A stretch of 64,000 bases of DNA from Pseudomonas cremoricolorata. GTDB taxonomy: Bacteria; Pseudomonadota; Gammaproteobacteria; Pseudomonadales; Pseudomonadaceae. Shown piece by piece: positions 37,234-44,400 of the stretch. Location of the stretch: assembly GCF_000759535.1 (NCBI RefSeq), contig NZ_CP009455.1, positions 1,116,001 through 1,180,000 of the forward strand, in the 5' to 3' direction. The notes beneath the pieces were generated by a model. That model searched no databases, had not been told where the DNA came from, and saw nothing but the letters and a program-made list of their open reading frames with translations. The position numbers were made by a program, and so were the translations under genes. Numbering within the stretch: position 1 is the first letter of the stretch; each line of letters starts with the position of its first letter.

Positions 37234-38637
37234 CTACTGGTGGTCAGGAGCGAAGATCTTACCCGGATTGAGAATGCCATTCGGGTCGAACACCGCCTTG
37301 ATCGCTTTCATGCAGGCGATTTCCGCCGGCGAGCGACTGTAATGCAGATAGTCGCGCTTGATCATGCCAACGCCATGTTCGGCAGAGATCGAGCCCTGGT
37401 AGCGCTCGACGATCTCGAACACCCACTGGTTGACCGTGGCGCAGCGGGCGAAGAACGCCGCCTTGTCGAGATGGGCCGGCTTGAGGATGTTCAGGTGCAG
37501 GTTGCCGTCACCGATATGGCCGTACCAGACCACCTCGAAGTCCGGGTAATGCTGGCTGACCACCGCATCGATCTCGCGCAGGAACGCCGGCACCTTGGCC
37601 ACGGTGACCGAGATGTCGTTCTTGTATGGGGTGAAATGGGAAATGGTTTCCGACAGGTATTCGCGCAGTTTCCACAGGTTCCTGAGCTGGGTTTCGCTCT
37701 GGCTCATCACCCCATCGAGTACCCAGCCCTGTTCCACGCAGCGCTCGAAGGTGGCCAGGGCCTGCTCGGCGACCTCGTCATTGAGCGCTTCGAATTCGAG
37801 CAGGGCGTAGAACGGGCATGGCGTCTCGAACGGTGCTGGGACATCGCCGCGAGCCAGGATGTGCGCCAGCCCCTTGTCGGAAAAGAATTCGAAAGCGGTG
37901 AGGTCGAGCTGTCCCTGGAAGGCATGCAGCACCGGCATGATCGAATCGAAATCAGGCGTACCGAGCACCATCGCCGTGAGGTTGCGCGGGGCGCGCTCCA
38001 GCCGCAGGGTGGCCTCGACCACGAAGCCCAGGGTGCCCTCGGCACCGATGAACAACTGGCGCAGGTCGTAGCCGGTGGCGTTCTTCACCAGGCCTTTGTT
38101 CAGTTCGAGCAACTCGCCCGTGCCGGTGACCACCTTCAGCCCGGCGACCCAGTTGCGCGTCATGCCGTAGCGGATCACTTTGATCCCGCCGGCGTTGGTG
38201 CCGATATTGCCGCCCACCTGGCTGGAGCCGGACGAAGCGAAGTCGACCGGGTAATACAGGCCGTTCTCTTCGGCGAAGGCCTGCAACTGCCGGGTAATGA
38301 CCCCAGGCTGACAGACCACGCTGCGATCGACCGCATCGAAGCCGATGATCTGGTTCATCAGGTCGAACGCCACCACCACTTCGCCATGGGCCGCCACCGC
38401 CGCCCCCGACAGCCCGGTACGCCCGCCCGACGGCACCAGCGCAACCTGGTGACGGTTGGCCCAACGGACGATGGCCTGGACCTGTTCGAGGGTTCTGGGC
38501 AGCACCACGGCACTGGGTGCAGGCGGGTAATGCCGGGTCCAGTCGGTGCCGTAGGCCTGCAGCGAGGCGGGGTCGGTCAGCACCTTGGCGGGTGCGACCA
38601 GCGTCATGAGTTCAGCGAGTACCGCGGTGTCGGTCAT
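37234..38637 (-). CDS. FAD-linked D-2-hydroxyglutarate dehydrogenase
   Basis: A protein of 467 aa of the GlcD/DLD flavin family. The FAD domain has VPSGGRTGLSGAAVA and GSSQVGGNIGTNAGG. The C-terminal metal/substrate segment has GHIGDGNLHLNI and AEHGVGMIKRDYL. In Pseudomonas the enzyme beside serA oxidises the D-2-hydroxyglutarate that SerA makes, pulling serine synthesis forward and feeding electrons to the respiratory chain through ETF. The gene is divergent from serA by 169 bases, supporting this assignment over glycolate or lactate oxidase. ATG 38637 (MTDTAVLAEL) is preferred to ATG 38661, which would add eight residues. Confidence 0.88.
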   Translation of the reverse strand: MTDTAVLAELMTLVAPAKVLTDPASLQAYGTDWTRHYPPAPSAVVLPRTLEQVQAIVRWANRHQVALVPSGGRTGLSGAAVAAHGEVVVAFDLMNQIIGFDAVDRSVVCQPGVITRQLQAFAEENGLYYPVDFASSGSSQVGGNIGTNAGGIKVIRYGMTRNWVAGLKVVTGTGELLELNKGLVKNATGYDLRQLFIGAEGTLGFVVEATLRLERAPRNLTAMVLGTPDFDSIMPVLHAFQGQLDLTAFEFFSDKGLAHILARGDVPAPFETPCPFYALLEFEALNDEVAEQALATFERCVEQGWVLDGVMSQSETQLRNLWKLREYLSETISHFTPYKNDISVTVAKVPAFLREIDAVVSQHYPDFEVVWYGHIGDGNLHLNILKPAHLDKAAFFARCATVNQWVFEIVERYQGSISAEHGVGMIKRDYLHYSRSPAEIACMKAIKAVFDPNGILNPGKIFAPDHQ

Positions 38638-38806
38638 GGCAGGAACACTCGGACTATTCATGGTCAGCCTGAACAGGCTTCATGTGGCGGAATCAGCGCA
38701 GATTGCGTCGCGCATGGTAGCATATCGCCCCCGTTGTTCGTGCTAGGCCCCTCGCCGTGCCGCTGCAACTTCTCGCCATTTTTCTCCGGGATACAGGTTT
38801 ACGCAG

Positions 38807-40036
38807 ATGAGCAAGACTTCTCTCGAAAAGAGCAAGATCAGGTTCCTTCTCCTTGAAGGTGTGCACCAGAACGCTGTCGATACCCTCACGTCAGCCGGTT
38901 ACACCAATATCGAGTACCTCACTGGTTCGTTGCCCGAAGCCGAGCTGAAAGAAAAGATCGCCGATGCCCACTTCATCGGTATCCGCTCACGCACCCAGTT
39001 GACCGAAGAGATCTTCGACTGTGCGAAGAAACTGGTCGCGGTCGGTTGCTTCTGCATCGGCACCAACCAGGTCGACCTCAATGCCGCCCGCCAGCGCGGC
39101 ATCGCCGTATTCAACGCACCCTACTCCAATACCCGTTCGGTCGCCGAGCTGGTGCTGGCCGAAGCCATCCTGCTGCTGCGCGGCATCCCCGAGAAAAACG
39201 CTTCGTGCCATCGCGGCGGCTGGATCAAGAGCGCTGCCAACTCCTTCGAGATTCGTGGCAAGAAGCTCGGCATCGTCGGCTATGGCTCGATCGGTACTCA
39301 GCTGTCGGTACTGGCCGAGAGCCTGGGCATGCAAGTCTACTTCTATGATCCGCTGACCAAACTGCCGCTGGGCAACGCCACCCAGGTCGCCAACCTGCAC
39401 GAACTGCTGGGCCTGGCCGACATCGTGTCGCTGCACGTGCCTGAGTTGCCGTCCACCCAGTGGATGATCGGCGAGAAAGAAATCCGCGCCATGAAGAAAG
39501 GCTCGATCCTGATCAACGCCGCCCGCGGCACCGTGGTCGAGCTCGATCACCTGGCCGCCGCGATCAAGGACAAGCACCTGATCGGCGCCGCTATCGACGT
39601 CTTCCCGGTCGAGCCGCGCTCCAACGATGAAGAGTTCGAAAGCCCGCTGCGCGGCCTGGACAACGTCATCCTCACCCCGCACATCGGTGGTTCCACCGCC
39701 GAGGCACAGGCCAACATCGGCCTGGAAGTGGCCGAGAAGCTGGTCAAGTACAGCGACAACGGCACCACCGTTTCCTCGGTCAACTTCCCTGAAGTGGCCC
39801 TGCCGGCGCACCCGGGCAAGCACCGTCTGCTGCACATCCACGAGAACATCCCGGGCGTGCTCAGCGAAATCAACAACGTGTTCGCGGAAAACGGCATCAA
39901 CATCTCCGGCCAGTTCCTGCAGACCGACGACAAGGTCGGCTACGTGGTCATCGACGTCGATGCCGAGTACTCCGACCTGGCTCAGGAAAAACTCCAGCAC
40001 GTCAAAGGCACCATCCGCTCGCGCGTCTTGTTCTGA
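38807..40036 (+). CDS. serA: D-3-phosphoglycerate dehydrogenase SerA
   Basis: A protein of 409 aa, the E. coli-like ACT-containing form. It oxidises 3-phosphoglycerate to phosphohydroxypyruvate, first step of serine synthesis, and can reduce 2-oxoglutarate to D-2-hydroxyglutarate. The nucleotide loop is LGIVGYGSIGTQ, the catalytic Arg lies in LINAARGTVVELD, Glu in the following EPRSNDEEF region, and His in LTPHIGGSTAEAQ. The C-terminal ACT domain (about 335-409; HENIPGVLSEINN) mediates serine feedback. A 243-base gap without a gene follows. Confidence 0.97.
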   Translation: MSKTSLEKSKIRFLLLEGVHQNAVDTLTSAGYTNIEYLTGSLPEAELKEKIADAHFIGIRSRTQLTEEIFDCAKKLVAVGCFCIGTNQVDLNAARQRGIAVFNAPYSNTRSVAELVLAEAILLLRGIPEKNASCHRGGWIKSAANSFEIRGKKLGIVGYGSIGTQLSVLAESLGMQVYFYDPLTKLPLGNATQVANLHELLGLADIVSLHVPELPSTQWMIGEKEIRAMKKGSILINAARGTVVELDHLAAAIKDKHLIGAAIDVFPVEPRSNDEEFESPLRGLDNVILTPHIGGSTAEAQANIGLEVAEKLVKYSDNGTTVSSVNFPEVALPAHPGKHRLLHIHENIPGVLSEINNVFAENGINISGQFLQTDDKVGYVVIDVDAEYSDLAQEKLQHVKGTIRSRVLF

Positions 40037-40096
40037 TACGCCGCGCTCGCCCGGCCAAGGTCTGCTTCGGCAGGCCGAAACCGGGCACGCAGTGCC

Positions 40097-40120
40097 GGCC
40101 CGGATCATCATGACCGGGCC
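40097..40120. other. Hairpin in the serA downstream gap
   Basis: GGCCCGG (40097-40103) and CCGGGCC (40114-40120) form a stem that extends by three pairs past a single-base bulge. No T run follows, so it may be a Rho-dependent or processing signal. The rest of the gap 40037-40279 shows no gene; AAAAGGG just before 40280 is the ribosome site of the next gene. Confidence 0.45.
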
Positions 40121-40279
40121 AATCAGCCCCTTCTGCACTACCCCGCCCCTCTGGCGCGGGAAAAAATCCCTCCGCTGGCAAACATTCCCCGCCTCGCACG
40201 GTCATAGCCTGCGCTTCACCGGCCTGGAGCAGCGCCGGCGAACGCCATACACCTGCCAGACACAAGAAAAGGGACACCC

Positions 40280-40762
40280 ATGCGTTTAACCATTGGCGTA
40301 CTGCTTGCAGTACTGATCAATCCATTGGCCCAGGCCGAGCTGCTGGATGAAGTCAACGACCGGGGCGAACTGCGCATTGCCGTGCTGGCCGATACCCCGC
40401 CCTACACCTTCAAGGAAGATGAGCGCCTGACAGGCTTCGAGGTGGAGTTGGGTCAGGCCCTGGCCGATGAACTGGATGTACGCGCGACTTTCGTCGAGGC
40501 ACCGGAGTCGGAACTGGTAGCGGGCCTGGAAAGCGGGCGCTACGACATCGCCCTGAATGACCTCAAGCCGCCCACCCAGGCCGAAATCGACACCAGCCAA
40601 CCGTTCAGCAGCGAAACGCGGGTGATCCCATTTCAGAAAGACAATCCAGCCTTCCAGAGCGCAGTCAACAATGCCTTGCAGCGCCTGAGCGAAGCGGGAC
40701 GCCTGGCCGAGCTGGAAGCCAAGTGGCTCAAGCCTGCCGAGCAACCTACCGCGGCGCGTTAG
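40280..40762 (+). CDS. Shortened periplasmic solute-binding protein (SBP_bac_3-like)
   Basis: A protein of 160 aa with a signal peptide (cleavage after NPLAQA, about residue 19). Then comes a good family-3 binding-protein start (DRGELRIAVLADTPPYTFKE, TGFEVELGQALADEL) and a good C-terminal end (NNALQRLSEAGRLAELEAKW). Normal family members are about 250 aa; the segment forming most of lobe 2 is absent between about residues 95 and 125. It may be a one-lobe sensor or binding remnant. No transporter genes are adjacent. Its end overlaps the convergent DUF523 gene by 17 bases. Expression is suggested by an intact frame and a good ribosome site. Confidence 0.8.
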   Translation: MRLTIGVLLAVLINPLAQAELLDEVNDRGELRIAVLADTPPYTFKEDERLTGFEVELGQALADELDVRATFVEAPESELVAGLESGRYDIALNDLKPPTQAEIDTSQPFSSETRVIPFQKDNPAFQSAVNNALQRLSEAGRLAELEAKWLKPAEQPTAAR

Positions 40763-41264
40763 GCGCTGTCATTCGCCCGAGGGCCTGGCTGGCCTGCTCC
40801 AGTTCAAGCTCGCTGAATACCTGCACGCCTTCGCGGCGCAACAGTGCCGCTGTGACGCCCTCGCCGCTTACCTTGACCCCGCTGAAGCTGCCGTCATAGG
40901 TCAGGCGATTGCCGCACGAAGGGCTGCCTGATTTGAGCACCGCCACACCGATGCCGTGCCGCCGCACCAGCATCAGCGCCCGCTGCGCGCCGTGCAGGAA
41001 GGCCTGGGAGACATCCTCGCCCTCGACGGTCAGCACCTGAACCTGGTCATCGAGCACCTGCCCGCCCTGCCCGCCGAGAATCTCTGCCGGCGGGCGGGGT
41101 GTCGACAGTCCCCCCGCCACCTCGGGACATAGCGCCACCACCCGACCTTGGGCCTGCCAGGCGCGCAACACATCAGGATGGCCACTGTCGCGACCGTCAT
41201 AGCGCACCGCCTGACCGAGCAGGCAGGCACTGACCAGCACCTTGGGCAGCTCAGAACGGGTCAT
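40746..41264 (-). CDS. DUF523 protein
   Basis: A protein of 172 aa starting MTRSELPKVLVSACLLGQAV, then VRYDGRDS, ALCPEVAGGLSTPRPPAEI and VLKSGSPSCGN. The Cys residues in SACLLG, LCPE and SPSCG are conserved in DUF523 and may bind metal or an iron-sulfur cluster. Biochemical role is unknown. Its ATG overlaps the end of the 2OG-oxygenase gene by 14 bases, so the two are translationally coupled. Confidence 0.85.
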   Translation of the reverse strand: MTRSELPKVLVSACLLGQAVRYDGRDSGHPDVLRAWQAQGRVVALCPEVAGGLSTPRPPAEILGGQGGQVLDDQVQVLTVEGEDVSQAFLHGAQRALMLVRRHGIGVAVLKSGSPSCGNRLTYDGSFSGVKVSGEGVTAALLRREGVQVFSELELEQASQALGRMTAPNAPR

Positions 41265-41871
41265 TGCCGCGGCGCCTGAACCAGCCGGTGAGCGACAGCC
41301 GATCACGGCTGGCCGGCAGTACCTCATGGGGCACATCGCCGGACAGAAACACCACCAGCGAAGCTGCCTCAGGGGGAACGTCGTGCTCACGTCCATCCAG
41401 GTACATGCGCAGTTCCCCACCCTGGCCGGCCTGCCAGTCATCGTTGAGGTACAACACCGCCGAGACCATGCGCCGGTCGTCATCCTGGAAACGGTCGAGG
41501 TGGCGCCGGTAGAACGCACCGGGCGGGTACAGGGCGAAGTGGCATTCGAAGTCTTCGAGGCCCAGGAACAGCTCGCGGTTGATGGTCTGACGCAGACAGT
41601 CCATCACCTCCAGGTAGCGGTCGCAGCAGTCGGCGTCACCGGGCTCGATCCACTGGATACGGTCGCCGCGAATCGCCTCGCGGATGGTCTGTGCATCGCC
41701 TCGGCCAATCGCCGCCGGCTCCAGCTCGCCTTGCGCCGCGCGGCGGCGACACTCGGCCGCCAGCGCGCGGATCAGCTCGCCGGGCAAGAACAGGGCCTGC
41801 TGCGACCAGCCACGGGCGGCTAGATCGTCGACGATGGCCGACAACATCGGGTGTTCGGAAGGTAGGGTCAT
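41251..41871 (-). CDS. 2-oxoglutarate/Fe(II)-dependent oxygenase (PKHD/prolyl hydroxylase-like)
   Basis: A protein of about 206 aa. The Fe(II) triad is seen as HLDRFQDD (His-x-Asp) and GDVPHEVLPASRDR (distal His), with the 2OG-binding Arg in RLSLTGWFRRR. YLNDDWQAGQGGELRMY is typical of the prolyl-4-hydroxylase-like fold. It probably hydroxylates a protein or small-molecule substrate; which is unknown. Start is ATG 41871; in-frame ATGs at 41880 and 41883 are possible. It is the first gene of a pair with DUF523 and divergent from the DUF2059 gene. Confidence 0.88.
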   Translation of the reverse strand: MTLPSEHPMLSAIVDDLAARGWSQQALFLPGELIRALAAECRRRAAQGELEPAAIGRGDAQTIREAIRGDRIQWIEPGDADCCDRYLEVMDCLRQTINRELFLGLEDFECHFALYPPGAFYRRHLDRFQDDDRRMVSAVLYLNDDWQAGQGGELRMYLDGREHDVPPEAASLVVFLSGDVPHEVLPASRDRLSLTGWFRRRGNDPF

Positions 41872-42018
41872 GGCCGGCATCATAGCGGTAACCCAAGCGC
41901 ACAAACAGTAGGCTTCGCTGGCGGTACGCGCGTACCACCTGACGGCCAGCCGTCTCGGGGTTCTCGACAAATCAGGCCGGTGCCTAGGACAATGGCGCCC
42001 TGCCGACAGGAGTCCTGA

Positions 42019-42771
42019 ATGCGCCGTCCGTTTTCCCTGCTTGTGCTGATGATCTGCGCCATGCCTGTCTGGGCAGACAGTCTCGACCAACTGTACAAAG
42101 CCGCTGGCTGGGCCGACCAACGCGCCCACTTCACCGATGCCGTTGGCGCCGCCCAGCAGCGCTACCGCAACAGCTTGCCACCTGCGGTGTTCCAGGCCCT
42201 GGTCAACAACAGCAACCAGCGCTTCCAGGCCCAGGCCATGGACCGCCGTGCCCAGGCCCAGTTGCGCGCCACCCTGCCTGATCCCACCGCGGCGCTGACC
42301 TTCTTCCAGTCGCCGCTGGGGCGCAAGGTGGTCGCCGCCGAGTTGCTGGCCACGCGCAAGGATCAGTTGGCGAAAAACGCCGAGGGGCTGCCGAAGATTC
42401 AGGCCAGCGATAATCGCCTGCTGCTCATCGACCACCTGGCGCGGGCGTTGCCGGCGCGTGAAGCCGGGGCGGAGGTCAGCCTGGCCATCGCCGGTGTTGC
42501 CGCCGACAGCTTGAGCTCGATGCTGCCCGGCCTGTTCGGCGGCGGGCAGGCGCAGGGCATGCTCGACGGCCAGCGGCAACGGCTGATGCAGCAGATTGGC
42601 AGCGACCTGAACAACACCTTGCTGTATGTCTATCGCGACCTGTCCGACAACGAACTGGAAGAATTCGCCACCTTCGCCGAGTCCGCCGAAGGCAAGGCCT
42701 ACTACCAGGCCGCCCTGGCTGCCGTGCGCGCCGGGCTGGCCGTGGGCCAGAGCGGCGCCGACCTGAACTGA
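42019..42771 (+). CDS. DUF2059-type secreted protein
   Basis: A protein of 250 aa with a clear signal peptide (MRRPFSLLVLMICAMPVWA) and a mostly helical periplasmic part. The C-terminal half (LLYVYRDLSDNELEEFATF, AESAEGKAYY) matches the DUF2059 pattern. Related sequence near residue 80-110 (FFQSPLGRKVVAAE) suggests an internal duplication of the same unit. No catalytic residues are recognisable. It abuts the next, convergent gene with no bases between the stops. Confidence 0.78.
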   Translation: MRRPFSLLVLMICAMPVWADSLDQLYKAAGWADQRAHFTDAVGAAQQRYRNSLPPAVFQALVNNSNQRFQAQAMDRRAQAQLRATLPDPTAALTFFQSPLGRKVVAAELLATRKDQLAKNAEGLPKIQASDNRLLLIDHLARALPAREAGAEVSLAIAGVAADSLSSMLPGLFGGGQAQGMLDGQRQRLMQQIGSDLNNTLLYVYRDLSDNELEEFATFAESAEGKAYYQAALAAVRAGLAVGQSGADLN

Positions 42772-43698
42772 TCAGCCCAGGTGCTGGCCGAGGAAGGTGA
42801 AGTACTGCTGGCGCACATCAGGCAGCTCGTTGGCAAGGTGATGGCGCGCCTGGGGCAACATGAGAATCTGCGGCTTGGCGAACTTGTCTTGCAGCACGCG
42901 CAGGTTGTGTTGCCAATCCACCGTGCCGTCAGCCTCGCCCTGCACGATGAGCAAGGGCCGGTTGCTGCGCGGCGCCGCTTCGATGTGCTTGACCCACTGC
43001 ACCAGCGCACCGACCCAGGCGGTCGGTAGCCGCCGTGGCTGTAAAGGGTCTGCCTGCAGAAACGGCAGGAAGGCCGGGTCGCTGCTGTTGTCGGTGAAGC
43101 GCCGCTCGATACCACTGACGAAGTGCCGCAGCACGCTGTAGCTGAGCTTCGAGCGGCCCCAGGCGCGCGGTCGCACCAGCGGTGCCAGCAACACCACCTG
43201 GCCTTGCGCAGGGCTCTGTTCGGCGCAGTGCAACAGGTGATCGACGACGATGGCGCCACCGGTGCTCTGCCCGCACAGGTGCCAGGGTTGCGGCAGGTCG
43301 AGGGCCTGGGCCTGGAGGAACAGTGCGTCGAGCACCTGCTGATACACCGCGAAGTCATCGATGCTGGCCCGCGCGCCGCTGGACAGCCCATGCCCCGGCA
43401 GGTCACAGCTGAGCACGGCATAGCCCTTGCCCAACGCCCATTCGATGACGTGGCGGAACAACCCCATGTGGTCATAGAAGCCATGCAGCAGGAACAGCGT
43501 CGCCACCGGCTGAGGTGGCAGCCATGCCTGTCCGACCACCTCGAATCCGGCCACCTCGAACGTGCCCAGGGTGCTCGACGTGGGCAGGTCGAGGCCGTAG
43601 TAACGCTGGTAGATCAGGCCTTGCTCACTCAGCGCGGATCGCGCGGTCAGCGGCGCTAGGCTGGCGCGCAGTTGGTCGGGATGAAAACTGGCAGGCAT
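42772..43698 (-). CDS. Alpha/beta hydrolase (lysophospholipase/monoacylglycerol-lipase-like)
   Basis: A protein of 308 aa with no signal peptide. LFLLHGFYDHMGLF carries the oxyanion HG, CDLPGHGLSSG follows, the nucleophile elbow is GQSTGG (Ser about residue 145), VQGEADGTVDW has the acid and the His is in QARHHLANE. The Gly-His-Gly and Ser pattern is that of PldB-like serine hydrolases. The likely substrate is a lyso- or mono-acyl lipid, by family only. It is divergent from the DUF6436 gene by 117 bases. Confidence 0.85.
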   Translation of the reverse strand: MPASFHPDQLRASLAPLTARSALSEQGLIYQRYYGLDLPTSSTLGTFEVAGFEVVGQAWLPPQPVATLFLLHGFYDHMGLFRHVIEWALGKGYAVLSCDLPGHGLSSGARASIDDFAVYQQVLDALFLQAQALDLPQPWHLCGQSTGGAIVVDHLLHCAEQSPAQGQVVLLAPLVRPRAWGRSKLSYSVLRHFVSGIERRFTDNSSDPAFLPFLQADPLQPRRLPTAWVGALVQWVKHIEAAPRSNRPLLIVQGEADGTVDWQHNLRVLQDKFAKPQILMLPQARHHLANELPDVRQQYFTFLGQHLG

Positions 43699-43815
43699 GG
43701 GACAGGTCCGAATCGAGCAAGCATTGACCTGCGATATTCAGCTCTGGTTCACGCCATGGCAAGCTGTGCGAATCGTTCATCGCCAGCGCCGCGGCGCGGC
43801 ATCCGTGGATCGCCC

Positions 43816-44400
43816 ATGTCCAGCCCTTCTCGCTCTACCCTGATGCTTGTCCTGCTGGTGCTATTCGGCGCCGCCGTGGCGTGGTTCGCTTATGAGCGTT
43901 TCCAGGCCCGCTACCTGCGCCCGTTCGATCATCAGGCCACCCTGTTCGATGGCAGGCAATTGCAACTGCCAGCGGAAATCGCCGGCCCCGGTGCGATTCG
44001 CGTGGTGCATTTCTGGGACCCAAGCTGCCCTTGCAATGTCGGCAATCAGCAGCACCTGAGCGAGCTGGTGCAACGCTTCGCCGGGCCCGAGGTGCAGTTC
44101 CATACCGTGCGCAAGCCCGGCAGCCACGGCCAATTGCCGCAGCCGTTGGCAGACTTGCCGGAGCTGCCAGCGTTGCCGGGCAGCGCGCAACTACCCGCAA
44201 GCCCCGCCGTGGCGATCTGGGATCGGCAAGGAACGCTGGTGTACTTCGGGCCATGGAGCGAAGGCGCGGTCTGCAATGCCAGCAACAGCTTCGTCGAACC
44301 GATCATCCAAGCCCTGCGCGCCGGGCGCACGGTGACGGCGACCAACACCCTGGCGGTGGGCTGCTACTGTCCATGGTCTGCCGCTGAGGAACCTCGATGA
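43816..44400 (+). CDS. Membrane-anchored thioredoxin-like protein (DUF6436-like)
   Basis: A protein of 194 aa with an N-terminal TM anchor (about 8-26) and a periplasmic thioredoxin-like part. RVVHFWDPSCPCNVGNQQHL places a Cys-Pro-Cys in the active-site position in place of CxxC. A second Cys pair, VGCYCPW, lies at the end. Cys-Pro-Cys is rare in thioredoxin folds and would give a strained disulfide. ATG 43816 is chosen; upstream open frame to 43672 overlaps the divergent promoter. The stop overlaps the acylase start (ATGA 44397-44400), so the two are coupled. Confidence 0.78.
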   Translation: MSSPSRSTLMLVLLVLFGAAVAWFAYERFQARYLRPFDHQATLFDGRQLQLPAEIAGPGAIRVVHFWDPSCPCNVGNQQHLSELVQRFAGPEVQFHTVRKPGSHGQLPQPLADLPELPALPGSAQLPASPAVAIWDRQGTLVYFGPWSEGAVCNASNSFVEPIIQALRAGRTVTATNTLAVGCYCPWSAAEEPR

